64,000 bases of DNA, taken from contig NZ_QVAI01000011.1 in assembly GCF_003427025.1 (NCBI RefSeq), positions 62,001 through 126,000 on the forward strand, given 5' to 3'. Source of the DNA: Jiangella endophytica (lineage in GTDB: Bacteria; Actinomycetota; Actinomycetes; Jiangellales; Jiangellaceae). Position numbers and translations under genes: made by a program. Below are positions 1 to 8,571 of this stretch, one piece after another (position 1 is the stretch's first letter; every line of letters starts with the position of its first letter). The notes below the pieces were generated by a model. That model saw nothing but the letters and a program-made list of their open reading frames with translations. It made no database searches and was not told the DNA's origin.

Positions 1-458
1 TCGGCGGTGGCTACGCCCCCGACCCGGCGGCCGACTGGCACCTGCTCGCCGGCGACGACGCCGCCCTCCCGGCGATCGCCCGAGCCCTGGAGGCCATGCC
101 GCCCGACGCCCGCGGCGTCGCCCTCATCGAGGTCGACGGCGACGACGACCACGTCCCGCTGACCGCCCCGTCCGGCGTGGGCGTCGAGTGGCTGCACCGC
201 GACGGCGCCCACCCGGGCACCACGACGCTGCTGCCCGACGCCGTTCGCGGCCTCCCCTGGCGCGACGGCCACGTGCAGGTCTTCGCCCACGGCGAGCGCG
301 GCGCGATGAAGACCCTGCGTCCGTACCTGACGACCGAGCGCGGCCTCGACCGCTCGCAGCTCTCGCTGTCGGCGTACTGGGCGTACGGCCGCGCCGAGGA
401 CACCTTCCAGGCCGAGAAACGCCGGCCCGTCGGCCAGCTCTTCGACCCGGCCGGCTGA
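1..458 (+). CDS. Siderophore-interacting protein, C-terminal part
   Basis: The reading frame enters from the left edge (first full codon at 3) and stops with TGA at 456-458, so only the C-terminal ~151 residues are present. The visible part matches the NADPH-binding C-terminal domain of siderophore-interacting ferric-siderophore reductases (SIP family). It has a WHLLAGDDAALPAIARALE stretch, an acidic turn EVDGDDDH, a WLHRDGA strand and a family-like end with LSLSAYWAYGR. Members reduce Fe(III)-siderophores in the cytoplasm with a flavin cofactor. The N-terminal FAD-binding domain lies outside the window. The family call rests on motif memory and is fairly secure; the substrate is unknown. Confidence 0.85.
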   Translation, partial: GGGYAPDPAADWHLLAGDDAALPAIARALEAMPPDARGVALIEVDGDDDHVPLTAPSGVGVEWLHRDGAHPGTTTLLPDAVRGLPWRDGHVQVFAHGERGAMKTLRPYLTTERGLDRSQLSLSAYWAYGRAEDTFQAEKRRPVGQLFDPAG

Positions 459-588
459 CGGCCGACGCGCGACGGATCGGCGTGGTTGAGCGTTTGGTGT
501 CGCCCTGGCAGCACCGAACCCTCACCCATCGAAGCGAACCGCCGAGGCGGCCGGAGATCCGTCCGCGCCATGGCAGATACTGAGGGCC

Positions 589-1338
589 ATGCGGTTGGTC
601 TCCATCGGCGACAGCTTCACCGAAGGCGTGGGCGACGAACTCCCCGACGGGACGTCGCGGGGCTGGGCCGACCTGCTGGCGAGTGGGCTCGCCCGCGACA
701 GCGGCGTGCCGGTCGAGTACGCGAACCTCGCCATCCGCGGCCGGCTGGCCGGTCAGATCGTGGCCGAGCAGCTCGAGCCGGCGCTGGCGCTGGCGCCGAC
801 CGTCCTCACCTTCAACGGCGGCGGCAACGACCTCATGCGCCCGCGCGCCGACCTCGGCCGACTCCGCACCCTCACCGAGCACGTCATCCTGCGCTGCCTC
901 GAGACCGGCGTCCGGCCGGTCGTCCTCAGCGGCGGCAACCCCAGCGGCGGCCTGCCCATGGGCCGGCGCATTCAGCGGCTCGGCGACCTGCTGACGGCGG
1001 TGGCCGAGGAGCTCACGGCGAAGTACGACGTGCCGTTCGCGGACAACTGGAGCGACGCCGAGCTCGCGCGGGCCGACTACTGGTCGGAGGACCGGCTGCA
1101 CCTGAACAGCGCCGGCCACCACCGCGTCGCGGCCCGCGTGCTGGCGACGCTGGGCGCCTCTTCACCGCCGGAGTGGACGGCCCCGATCGCGTCGGGCCGG
1201 CCGGCGCCGACCGTGCGCGAGAACGTCGTCTTCTACCGCCAGTACGTGGCGCCGTGGGTCCGCCGGCGCCTCACCGGGCGCTCGTCCGGCGACGACCGCA
1301 CCGCGAAGTACCTCGACTGGACCGTCGTCGGACCCTGA
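589..1338 (+). CDS. SGNH/GDSL-family hydrolase
   Basis: A 249-residue protein starting with a GDS block (SIGDSFTEG, residues 5-13) that carries the catalytic serine. A GGGND block near 80-84 supplies the oxyanion Asn, and a DRLHLNSAGH block near 167-176 supplies the catalytic Asp/His. This is the complete SGNH esterase/lipase signature. No signal peptide is seen, so a cytoplasmic esterase or acylhydrolase is likely. It stands alone between the SIP gene and the convergent CoA-binding protein gene. There is no Shine-Dalgarno sequence at usual spacing; GATACT ends 7 bases before the ATG, which suggests a leaderless mRNA. The substrate cannot be inferred. Confidence 0.88.
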   Translation: MRLVSIGDSFTEGVGDELPDGTSRGWADLLASGLARDSGVPVEYANLAIRGRLAGQIVAEQLEPALALAPTVLTFNGGGNDLMRPRADLGRLRTLTEHVILRCLETGVRPVVLSGGNPSGGLPMGRRIQRLGDLLTAVAEELTAKYDVPFADNWSDAELARADYWSEDRLHLNSAGHHRVAARVLATLGASSPPEWTAPIASGRPAPTVRENVVFYRQYVAPWVRRRLTGRSSGDDRTAKYLDWTVVGP

Positions 1339-1343
1339 GGCGG

Positions 1344-1826
1344 CTACTGCAGACCGGCGCGGACCGAGGTGATGCGCCGGGTGTTGAACCCGAGCCAGTG
1401 CATGCGGCCGACGTAGCGGGCGTGCTCGACCTTGAGGCAGCGGTCCATGACGACCGTGACGCCGCCGTCCTCGGCGATGCGCGCGCCCTCGTCGTTGACG
1501 ACACCGAACTGGGCCCACAGCGCCTTCGCCCCGATCGCGACGGCGTCGCGGGCGATGGCGGGCAGCGCGTCGGGCGCGCGGAAGACGTTGACGATGTCGA
1601 CCGGCTCGGGGACGTCGAGCAGGCTCGGGTGGCTGACCTCGCCGAGGATCGACGTCTCACGCGGGTTGACCGGGATGACGCGGTAGCCGTGGCGCCGCAG
1701 GTAGTAGCCGACGAAATGACTGGCCCGCAGCTCGTTGCCGGACAGGCCGACGATCGCGATGGTCGTCGCGCCGTGCAGCACGCGCTGGATCGTCAGCGGG
1801 TCCTGGTATCGGGTGAGATCGCTCAT
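1344..1826 (-). CDS. CoA-binding domain protein (YccU-like)
   Basis: A 160-residue single-domain Rossmann protein of the CoA_binding_2 family. The nucleotide loop IVGLSGNELRASH lies near residues 25-37, followed by RVIPVNPRE, a hallmark of the family. Its ATG overlaps the stop of metY (ATGA, 1823-1826), so it is the last gene of the metX-metY operon and probably translationally coupled. Such proteins often sit beside sulfhydrylase genes, but their biochemical role is not established. The C-terminal VVMDRCLKVEHAR block contains the conserved Cys of the family. Confidence 0.85.
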   Translation of the reverse strand: MSDLTRYQDPLTIQRVLHGATTIAIVGLSGNELRASHFVGYYLRRHGYRVIPVNPRETSILGEVSHPSLLDVPEPVDIVNVFRAPDALPAIARDAVAIGAKALWAQFGVVNDEGARIAEDGGVTVVMDRCLKVEHARYVGRMHWLGFNTRRITSVRAGLQ

Positions 1827-3127
1827 CTCGTCGCCACCTTCGCGAAGCCCTGCTCGAGGTCCCAGATCAGGTCGGCCACCGACTCGGTGCCGACGGACAG
1901 CCGCACGGTCCCGGGCGACACGCCGGCCGCCGCCAGTTCGTCGTCGCCGAGCTGGCGGTGGGTGGTGCTGGCCGGGTGGATGATGAGGCTCTTCGCGTCG
2001 CCCACGTTGGCCAGGTGCGACCACAGCGACACCCCGCGGATGAGCGTCTGCCCGCCCTCGCGGCCGCCGGCGCAGTCGAACGAGAACACCGCGCCCGCGC
2101 CGCCGGGCAGGTACTTCTGCGCCAGCGGACGGTAGCGGCTGCCCGGCAGCCCGGCGTAGCTGACGTTCGACGCCAGCTCGTGCGCGTCGAGGAACTCCGC
2201 GACCGCCCGCGCGTTGGCGACGTGCCGCTCCATCCGCAACGACAGCGTCTCCAGCCCTTGCAGGAACAGGAACGCGTTGAACGGGGACAGTGCCCCGCCG
2301 AGGTCGCGCAGCGTCTCGGTGCGCAGTTTCATCAGGTAGCCGTACATGCCGAACGTCTCGTGGAAGCGCAGCCCGTGGTAGGCGGGCGACGGATCGGCGA
2401 CCACCGGGAACCGGCCGTTCGACCAGTCGAACGTGCCGGCCTCGACGACCACCCCGCCGATGCTGGTGCCGTGGCCGCCGATGAACTTGGTGGCCGAGTG
2501 GACGACGATGTCGGCGCCCCACTCGATCGGGCGGCACAGGTACGGCGTCGCGAACGTGTTGTCGACGACCAGCGGCAGTTCGTGCTCGTGCGCGACCGCC
2601 GCGACGGCCTCGATGTCGAGCACGTTGCCGGCCGGGTTGCCGATGGTCTCGGCGAAGAACGCCTTCGTCGTGGGCCGGACGGCGCGCCGCCACGCGTCGA
2701 CGTCGTCCGGGTCGACCCAGGTCAGCTCGACGTTCATCTTGCGCAGCAGGTGCTTGAGCTGGTTGACCGTCCCGCCGTAGAGCGCCGACGACGAGACGAC
2801 GTGGTCGCCGGGCTGCAGCAGCGTGAACAGCGCGGCCGCCTGCGCGGCGATGCCGCTGGCGAAGGCCACCGCGCCGGCGCCGCCCTCGAGGTTGGCGACG
2901 CGCTCCTCGAACACCGCGACCGTCGGATTCATGATGCGTGAGTACGTGTTCCCGTACTCCTGCAGGTTGAAGTACGCCGCCGCGGACTCCGGGTCCTCGA
3001 ACACGTAGCTGGTGGTCTGGAAGATCGGCACCGCGCGGGCGCCGGTGTTCGGGTCGGGCCGCTGCCCCGCGTGCAGCTGCCGGGTCTCGAACCCGAAGGC
3101 TCGATCCTGTTCGACGCGGTCGGTCAC
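1823..3127 (-). CDS. metY: O-acetylhomoserine aminocarboxypropyltransferase (sulfhydrylase)
   Basis: A 434-residue PLP enzyme of the Cys/Met metabolism family that makes homocysteine from O-acetylhomoserine and sulfide. The PLP-binding lysine is K214 in [10 protein letters not shown]. The SSALYGGT stretch and the VVDNTFATP motif that positions the cofactor are also present. Full length matches the 430-residue MetY class rather than the ~390-residue MetB/MetC enzymes, and the N-terminal [11 protein letters not shown] is typical. It overlaps metX upstream and the CoA-binding gene downstream by ATGA, giving a three-gene operon for direct sulfhydrylation in methionine synthesis. Confidence 0.95.
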   Translation of the reverse strand: MTDRVEQDRAFGFETRQLHAGQRPDPNTGARAVPIFQTTSYVFEDPESAAAYFNLQEYGNTYSRIMNPTVAVFEERVANLEGGAGAVAFASGIAAQAAALFTLLQPGDHVVSSSALYGGTVNQLKHLLRKMNVELTWVDPDDVDAWRRAVRPTTKAFFAETIGNPAGNVLDIEAVAAVAHEHELPLVVDNTFATPYLCRPIEWGADIVVHSATKFIGGHGTSIGGVVVEAGTFDWSNGRFPVVADPSPAYHGLRFHETFGMYGYLMKLRTETLRDLGGALSPFNAFLFLQGLETLSLRMERHVANARAVAEFLDAHELASNVSYAGLPGSRYRPLAQKYLPGGAGAVFSFDCAGGREGGQTLIRGVSLWSHLANVGDAKSLIIHPASTTHRQLGDDELAAAGVSPGTVRLSVGTESVADLIWDLEQGFAKVATR

Positions 3128-4335
3128 GACGTCCTCCGAGAGTCCAGGAACCGGTGGATGATGGGCGTCTGCCGGGCCTCCTCGAGCAGGAAGCAGTCGT
3201 GGCCGTACGGCGCGTCGATGACGTGCAGCTCGACCGGCTTGCCCAGCTCGCGCAGTGCCGCGTCCACCTCACGCGACGCGACCGGCGGGTACAGCCAGTC
3301 GGAGCTGAACGCGATCAGCAGCGTACGCGCCTCGACGCCCGCGAGCGCGCGGGCCAGCGACCCGCCGCCGTGCTCGCGGGCGAGGTCGAAGTAGGTCAGC
3401 GCCCGCGACAGCGTCAGGTAGGTGTTGGCGTCGAACCGGCGCACGAACGACGCGGCCTGGTGGCGCAGGTAGTTCTCGACCTCGAACTCCGGCTCGGTGA
3501 GCGTGTACCGGACGTCGTCGGCGAACTGCAGCCGCCGGCCGAACTTCTCCTCCAGCGCCGGCGCGGACAGGTAGGTGACGTGGCCGACCATGCGCGCGAC
3601 GCCCATGCCGGCGTCGGGCGCGCGGCCGCTGCCGTAGTAGCGCCCGCCCTGCCAGTCAGGGTCGCGCAGGATCGCCTCACGCGCGATCGCGTTCCACGCG
3701 ACGCCCTGCGGGTGCAGCGCGTGCGTGGTGGCGATCGCCACGACGGCGTCGACCTGGTCCGGGTAGCGGACGGCCCACTCCAGCGCCTGCATGCCGCCGA
3801 GCGAGCCGCCGGCGACCGCCGCGAGCCGCTCGATGCCCAGTTCGTCGAGGAACGAGCGCTGGGTCCGCACCAGGTCGGCGACGGTGAGCACCGGGAAGTC
3901 CGGCCCGTACGGGCGGCCGGTCGCCGGATCCGCCGACGACGGCCCGGTGGTCCCCCGGCAGCCGCCGAGCAGGTTCGTGGACACGACGAACCACCGGTCG
4001 GTGTCGAACGCCTTGCCCGGGCCGATCATCCCGTCCCACCAGCCCAGGTTCCGGCCGGTGGCGCCGTCGCGGTCCTCGGCGCCGAACCCGTCGCGGGCGC
4101 TCGCCGCGGACGCCGTCGCCGAGACGCCGGCCGCGTGCGCGTCGCCGCTGAGCGCATGGCAGACCAGCACGACGTTGTCGCGGCCGGGCGCGAGCGTGCC
4201 GTAGGTCTCGTACGCGACGCGGACCCCGTGCAGCTCGCCGCCGGAGTCCAGGCGGACCGGGCCGGGCAGGTCGAGGTGACGCGTCTCGACGACGCCGGCC
4301 GACCCGGCCGCGGCCGATGCCGCGTGTGTGCTCAT
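3124..4335 (-). CDS. metX: Homoserine O-acetyltransferase
   Basis: A 403-residue alpha/beta hydrolase-fold acyltransferase that activates homoserine with acetyl-CoA. The nucleophile is S178 in AGGSLGGMQALEW. The catalytic Asp is in SSDWLYPP and the His in DAPYGHDCFLLEE. The CHALSGDAH block near 59-67 and NLLGGCRGTTGPSS near 121-134 are diagnostic for MetX. I chose the ATG at 4335 because GGGGG lies five bases upstream; a GTG two codons earlier (4341) is an alternative. It is the first gene of the metX-metY-CoA-binding operon and diverges from osmC across 76 bases. Confidence 0.95.
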   Translation of the reverse strand: MSTHAASAAAGSAGVVETRHLDLPGPVRLDSGGELHGVRVAYETYGTLAPGRDNVVLVCHALSGDAHAAGVSATASAASARDGFGAEDRDGATGRNLGWWDGMIGPGKAFDTDRWFVVSTNLLGGCRGTTGPSSADPATGRPYGPDFPVLTVADLVRTQRSFLDELGIERLAAVAGGSLGGMQALEWAVRYPDQVDAVVAIATTHALHPQGVAWNAIAREAILRDPDWQGGRYYGSGRAPDAGMGVARMVGHVTYLSAPALEEKFGRRLQFADDVRYTLTEPEFEVENYLRHQAASFVRRFDANTYLTLSRALTYFDLAREHGGGSLARALAGVEARTLLIAFSSDWLYPPVASREVDAALRELGKPVELHVIDAPYGHDCFLLEEARQTPIIHRFLDSRRTS

Positions 4336-4341
4336 GACCAC

Positions 4342-4416
4342 CCCCGGCCGCCCTCACTTTGTGTATTGTCCACTAATACCATAGGGAATACCGGTAACTG
4401 CGAGAGAGGCGACGGC
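4342..4416. promoter_or_regulatory. Divergent metX / osmC control region
   Basis: This short, locally AT-rich spacer separates the divergent metX and osmC genes. It holds a direct repeat ATACC...ATACC (in ACTAATACCATAGGGAATACC) and TTGTCC placed like a -35 for the rightward gene. A sulfur- or peroxide-responsive repressor could bind here, but I cannot assign the box to a known regulator. The space is too short for a SAM riboswitch ahead of metX. Confidence 0.35.
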
Positions 4417-4965
4417 ATGACGGCGATCGACAACGGGGTGAACGTCCAGGCACTGCTGGACGCGCGGGACGTGCTGAAGGGCACGCCCGAGGCGGCCCAG
4501 TTCACCTGGCGGGCGTCCTCGACGTGGCAGAACGGCGTGCACAGCACGACCCGGATCCAGAATTTCTACGGCCTCGGCGCCGAGCAGAACCACAAGAGCG
4601 AGACGGTGTTCGAGGCCGACCACCCGGAGGTGTTCGCGGCCCAGGACAACGGCATCACCCCGATCGAGTACCTGCTCGTCGGCCTGGCCAGCTGCCTGAC
4701 CGCCGGCGTGGCGTCGGTCGCGCAGAACCGCGGCATCCAGCTGCGCTCCGTCGAGGCGACGGTCGAGGGCAACCACGACATCCGCGGGATCCTCGGCGCC
4801 GACAGCGACGTCCGCAACGGCTACAACGACATCCGGGTGGCCTTCCGGATCGACGCCGACGCCTCCCAGGAGGAGATCGAGGCGCTGGTGGCGCAGTCGC
4901 AGAAGCGCTCGGCCGTCTTCGACGCGCTCACCAACCCCACGGACGTGTCCGTCTCGGTCTCCTGA
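4417..4965 (+). CDS. OsmC family peroxiredoxin-like protein
   Basis: A 182-residue OsmC/Ohr-fold protein. The second catalytic Cys sits in the conserved helix LLVGLASCLTAGVASVAQNRG (C near residue 93), as in the OsmC-like family. The usual first Cys position of true Ohr enzymes is not obvious, so it belongs to the broader OsmC group. It starts at an ATG preceded by GAGAGAGG. It diverges from metX and is followed without a gap by a flavin monooxygenase gene, a pairing that hints at thiol, sulfur-compound or xenobiotic oxidation rather than simple hydroperoxide reduction. Confidence 0.88.
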   Translation: MTAIDNGVNVQALLDARDVLKGTPEAAQFTWRASSTWQNGVHSTTRIQNFYGLGAEQNHKSETVFEADHPEVFAAQDNGITPIEYLLVGLASCLTAGVASVAQNRGIQLRSVEATVEGNHDIRGILGADSDVRNGYNDIRVAFRIDADASQEEIEALVAQSQKRSAVFDALTNPTDVSVSVS

Positions 4966-6206
4966 CGGGACGCGCCATCGTCACCGCGGTCGTCGTCGGG
5001 GCCGGCCACGCCGGCCTCGCCGCGAGTCACGTGCTCACCGAGCGCTCGATCGACCACGTCGTGCTCGAGCGCGGTGAGGTGGCCAACTCCTGGCGGCGCG
5101 AGCGCTGGGACTCGCTGCGGCTGCTCACGCCCAACTGGCAGACCGGGCTGCCGGGCCTGCGCTACGACGGCCCGGACCCGGACGGCTACCTGACGGCGAT
5201 CGAACTGGCGGGCTTCCTCGACCGGTACGCCGCGTTCTCCGGCGCCCCCGTCCGGACCGGCACGACGGTGACCTCGGTGCGCCGCACCGGCGACGGCTAC
5301 CGCGTGGCGACGGACCGGGGCGAGCTGGACTGCCGGGCCGTCGTCATCGCCAGCGGCGCCTGCAACCGGCCCTCGCTGCCGCCGTTCGCCGCCGCGGTGC
5401 CGCCGGAGATCGTGCAGGTCACGACGTTCGACTACCGGCGCCCCGACGACCTCCCGGACGGCGGCGTGCTGGTCGTGGGCGCGTCGGCCACCGGCGTGCA
5501 ACTGGCCGCCGAGCTGCGGCGGTCCGGCCGGCCGGTGACGCTGTCCGTCGGCGAGCACGTGCGGCTCCCCCGCACCTACCGCGGCCGCGACGTGCTCTGG
5601 TGGATGGACGCCTCAGGCGTCTGGGACCAGCGCCACGACGAGATCGACGACCTCGAGCGCGCCCGGCGGCTGCCGTCGCCGCAGCTCGTCGGCACCCCCG
5701 AACGGGCGACACTCGACCTCGGCACACTGGCCGCGATGGACGTGGAGCTGGTCGGCCGTTGGGCCGCGGTGCGCGACGGCCGGGCGTTGTTCTCCGGCGG
5801 TCTGCGCAACGTGGTCGCGCTCGCCGACCTCAAGCTGGACCGGCTGCTCGGCACGTTCGACGACTGGGCGCGTTCCAGCGGCCAGGAGTCCGCCACCCCG
5901 CCGCAGCGGCCCGCGCCGACCGCGGTGCCGCCGTCGCCGCGGCTGCGGCTGGACCTGTGCGGCGGCGAGATCCGCTCGATCGTCTGGGCGACCGGGTACC
6001 GCCCCGACTACTCCTGGCTCGACGTGCCCGTCGTCGATCCGAAGGGCCGGCTGCGCCACACCGCCGGCGTCGTCGACGGCCCCGGCCTGTACGCGCTCGG
6101 CCTGCCCGTCCTGCGGCGGCGCAGGTCCAGTTACATCCACGGCATAGAGGACGACGCCCGCGCGGTCGTCGCGCACCTCGCGGGCCACCTGGCCGCCGCG
6201 GCCTGA
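4962..6206 (+). CDS. Flavin-containing monooxygenase (CzcO-like)
   Basis: A protein of about 414 residues with an N-terminal FAD dinucleotide loop (VVVGAGHAGLAASHVL), an NSWRRERWDSLRLLTPNW block typical of the CzcO/YUCCA-like group, a second nucleotide loop (VLVVGASATGVQLAAEL) for NADPH, and the C-terminal WATGYRPDYSW motif. The start is a puzzle. No ATG, GTG or TTG exists in frame ahead of the FAD loop. The best candidates are a CTG overlapping the osmC stop (CTGA at 4962-4965) or an ATC at 4977. Coupling to osmC is therefore likely. The function is secure; the exact start is not. Confidence 0.82.
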   Translation: MTGRAIVTAVVVGAGHAGLAASHVLTERSIDHVVLERGEVANSWRRERWDSLRLLTPNWQTGLPGLRYDGPDPDGYLTAIELAGFLDRYAAFSGAPVRTGTTVTSVRRTGDGYRVATDRGELDCRAVVIASGACNRPSLPPFAAAVPPEIVQVTTFDYRRPDDLPDGGVLVVGASATGVQLAAELRRSGRPVTLSVGEHVRLPRTYRGRDVLWWMDASGVWDQRHDEIDDLERARRLPSPQLVGTPERATLDLGTLAAMDVELVGRWAAVRDGRALFSGGLRNVVALADLKLDRLLGTFDDWARSSGQESATPPQRPAPTAVPPSPRLRLDLCGGEIRSIVWATGYRPDYSWLDVPVVDPKGRLRHTAGVVDGPGLYALGLPVLRRRRSSYIHGIEDDARAVVAHLAGHLAAAA

Positions 6207-6233
6207 CGCCGCCCCGCTGCCGGGCCGGCCGGC

Positions 6234-6995
6234 TCAGCGGTGGGCGCGGACGACCCAGGCGCGGGCGTCGAACAGCACGCCGTCCGGGGTCACGTGAGCG
6301 GCGAGGTGCGCACGGAGGCGTTCCCTGGCGCGGATCAGCGCGGCCCCGGCGAACCGGCCCAGGGCGTCGCGCGGCTCCCTCAGCCGCAGCACCGCCTCCA
6401 ATGCGGCGTCGGCGTCGGTGCCGTACCAGACCGGCCGGGACACGTCGGAGAACTCGACGTCGCGGTAGCCGGCCGTCTCGAGCAGCTCCCTCGTCGGTTC
6501 CCGGCCGGCCAGCGAGAACGGGCCGTCGTCGCCGGCCACCCGTACGGCACCGCCCCCGACGGCGTCGATCAGCGGACCGGCCCACGCGTTGCCCGCCCGG
6601 CTCTGCCAGACGATCATCGCCCGGCGGCCGCCGGGCCGGGTCGCCCGCGCGAGGTTCGCGAACGCCGCCGCCGGGTCGGCGAAGAACATCGTCCCGAACC
6701 GGCTCATCACCAGGTCGAACCCCGCGTCGGGGAACGGGTGCGTCTGCGCGTCGGCGAGGTCGAACGCGACGTTGCTCAGCCCCTCGGCGGAGGCGCGTTC
6801 GCGCGCCCGGTCCAGTCGCGCCGCCGCGACGTCCACGCCGAGGACGTGTCCCTCGGCCGCGATGCCCGCCGCGTCGCACGTGGTGCGGCCCGCACCGCAC
6901 CCGACGTCGAGCACGCGGTCGCCGCGGCGGATGCCGAGCGAGGCCCGGAACGGCGGGTCGATGTAGCGCAGCTCGGCGTCGTAGTCGAAGGCCAC
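6234..6995 (-). CDS. Class I SAM-dependent methyltransferase
   Basis: A 253-residue protein with the SAM-binding glycine loop VLDVGCGAGRTT (motif I), an acidic GVDV strand end (motif II), and FDLVMSRFGTMFF as motif IV. The C-terminal half resembles the UbiE/ArsM-like small-molecule methyltransferases of actinomycetes. It starts at GTG 6995 with no Shine-Dalgarno; TAGCGT ends exactly seven bases upstream, so the mRNA is probably leaderless. It is convergent with the flavin monooxygenase gene and divergent from the alarmone synthetase. The substrate is unknown. Confidence 0.88.
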   Translation of the reverse strand: MAFDYDAELRYIDPPFRASLGIRRGDRVLDVGCGAGRTTCDAAGIAAEGHVLGVDVAAARLDRARERASAEGLSNVAFDLADAQTHPFPDAGFDLVMSRFGTMFFADPAAAFANLARATRPGGRRAMIVWQSRAGNAWAGPLIDAVGGGAVRVAGDDGPFSLAGREPTRELLETAGYRDVEFSDVSRPVWYGTDADAALEAVLRLREPRDALGRFAGAALIRARERLRAHLAAHVTPDGVLFDARAWVVRAHR

Positions 6996-7056
6996 GTCGC
7001 CGACGCTAGCGCGCCCGCCCCGGGACGGGCACCCGGCTCACATACGATCGAGAGCG

Positions 7057-7797
7057 ATGACTGAGGTCCCCGAGTTCCTGGCCGAGTTCCGGCAGCTGCG
7101 CGACGAGTTCTCGCGGTTCATGCTCTCGTACAAGTTCGGCATGGACGAGATCACCACGAAGGTGCGCATCCTGCAGGAGGAGTTCCGCACCGTCCACGTC
7201 TACAACCCGATCGAGCACGTCTCGGCGCGGTTGAAGTCGCCCGAGGGCGTGCTGGAGAAGGTGCGGCGCAAGGGCTGCGAGCCGACCTTCGACCGCATCC
7301 GCGAGCAGATCACCGACATCGCCGGCGTGCGCGTCACCTGCTCGTTCGTCTCCGACGCCTACCGCGTGTTCGACCTGCTGACCGGCCAGCGCGACATCGA
7401 CGTCGTGACGGTGAAGGACTACATCCGCCACCCCAAGCCCAACGGCTACCGCAGCCTGCACGCGATCGTCGAGGTGCCGGTGTTCCTCTCCGACGGCCCG
7501 ACGGCGGTGCCCGTCGAGGTGCAGTTCCGCACCATCGCGATGGACTTCTGGGCCAGTCTGGAACACAAGATCTACTACAAGTACGACAAGCAGGTGCCCG
7601 ACGCGCTGCTGCTCAGCCTGCACGAAGCCGCCACCACGGCGGCCAAGCTGGACGAGGACATGGAGCGCTTGCACAGCGAGGTCCACGGCGACGACCGGGA
7701 GCAGCCCCCGCTCGAGCCGTCGCCGGGTGGGCTGGAGCTGTCCGAACGCGTGGTGGCGCAGCTGATCCAGCAGCGCGCCGCGGTCCGCGGCCAGTAG
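7057..7797 (+). CDS. Small alarmone synthetase, GTP pyrophosphokinase family
   Basis: A 246-residue stand-alone RelA/SpoT synthetase domain without HD hydrolase, TGS or ACT domains. The synthetase signatures are visible: DIAGVRVTCSFVSDAYRV (GTP/ATP site), VKDYIRHPKPNGYRSLHAIV (the KPNGYRSLH core), and VEVQFRTIAMDFWASLEHKIYYK. It would make (p)ppGpp or a related alarmone from GTP/GDP and ATP in the cytoplasm. The acidic-Pro tail after residue 210 is not conserved. It starts just after TACGAT with an 8-base gap, so it is possibly leaderless. It diverges from the methyltransferase. Confidence 0.92.
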   Translation: MTEVPEFLAEFRQLRDEFSRFMLSYKFGMDEITTKVRILQEEFRTVHVYNPIEHVSARLKSPEGVLEKVRRKGCEPTFDRIREQITDIAGVRVTCSFVSDAYRVFDLLTGQRDIDVVTVKDYIRHPKPNGYRSLHAIVEVPVFLSDGPTAVPVEVQFRTIAMDFWASLEHKIYYKYDKQVPDALLLSLHEAATTAAKLDEDMERLHSEVHGDDREQPPLEPSPGGLELSERVVAQLIQQRAAVRGQ

Positions 7798-7909
7798 GGC
7801 GGGCACGGGAGGGCCGAAAGTCCCTCGGGACACGGACCGAACGCGGGTGGTGCCGCCATGCCCTTCGGCGGAGGCTCGAAGCAGGTAGAGAGCGCGGAAG
7901 GAGTCCATC

Positions 7910-8407
7910 ATGCGCGCACTCGTCGTCTTCGAGTCCATGTTCGGCAACACCCAGAAGGTCGCCGAGGCGATCGCGGACGGCCTGTCCATCACCATGACCG
8001 CCGACATCGTCGAGGTCGGCTCCGCGGGCACGTCCCTCGAGGGCATCGACCTGCTGGTGGCCGGCGGACCGACCCACGCGTTCGGCATGAGCCGGGTGTC
8101 GACCCGCGAGAGCGCGGCCGGGCAGGCCGCCGGCGGAGTGGTCTCCAAGAGCACCGGCCTGCGCGAGTGGCTGTCCGAGGTGCGGGCCGACGGCGCCGTC
8201 GTGGCGACGTTCGACACCAAGGCGATCAAGCCGCGGCTGCCCGGATCGGCGGCGCACGCCGCCCGCCGCATGCTGCGTCGCCGGGGCTTCCGGCCGGTGG
8301 CCGCGCCGGCCAGCTTCTACGTCACCGGCACGACGGGACCCCTGGCCGAGGGCGAGGAGGACCGTGCCCGCGCCTGGGGCGAACAGCTCGGCCTCGCCGT
8401 CACATGA
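7910..8407 (+). CDS. Flavodoxin-like protein
   Basis: A 165-residue flavodoxin-fold protein with the FMN phosphate loop ESMFGNTQKVAEAI (residues 8-21) and the second loop VAGGPTHAFGMS. These match flavodoxin/nitric oxide synthase-type FMN domains. It has a good ribosome site, GGAAGGAG, ahead of ATG. The middle insertion with STRESAAGQAAGG is found in the actinobacterial flavodoxin group whose partner is unknown. It is a single-gene unit, and the palindromic repeat element at 8407 begins directly at its stop codon. Confidence 0.88.
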   Translation: MRALVVFESMFGNTQKVAEAIADGLSITMTADIVEVGSAGTSLEGIDLLVAGGPTHAFGMSRVSTRESAAGQAAGGVVSKSTGLREWLSEVRADGAVVATFDTKAIKPRLPGSAAHAARRMLRRRGFRPVAAPASFYVTGTTGPLAEGEEDRARAWGEQLGLAVT

Positions 8408-8536
8408 GGCGTTCTGGTGCTCTACTAGGCATGCATGCCTGGTAGAGCGGGAGAACGCCTGGTGATGTACGCGATCATTGATGATCTTCGCTGTCCACAA
8501 GCACACTTCCGCCCCACCACCGACAATCGGCCTCAC
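8407..8536 (+). repeat. Palindromic intergenic repeat, copy A
   Basis: It begins with a 54-base near-perfect inverted repeat: AGGCGTTCT (8407-8415) pairs with AGAACGCCT (8452-8460), GCTCTAC with GTAGAGC, and the centre is the 14-base palindrome AGGCATGCATGCCT. A second conserved part follows (AGCACACT, then CCGCCCC, then ATCGG and CTCAC). The same parts recur in reverse orientation at 25248-25357. The left arm overlaps the flavodoxin stop, so the hairpin may also end that transcript. No coding potential was recognised. Confidence 0.8.
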
Positions 8537-8571
8537 CGTCACCTGGCGGCGAGGCGGGCAAGGGTCCGGGC

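Noticed and set aside
4342-4416. SAM riboswitch ahead of metX
   Set aside because: The 75-base spacer is shared with a divergent gene and is too short; no stem-loop pattern of a SAM aptamer was seen.
8407-8460. Hairpin at 8407 as a simple rho-independent terminator of the flavodoxin gene
   Set aside because: There is no U tract, and the same sequence with extra flanking conserved parts recurs at 25248-25357, so a repeat element explains it better, though it may also stop transcription.
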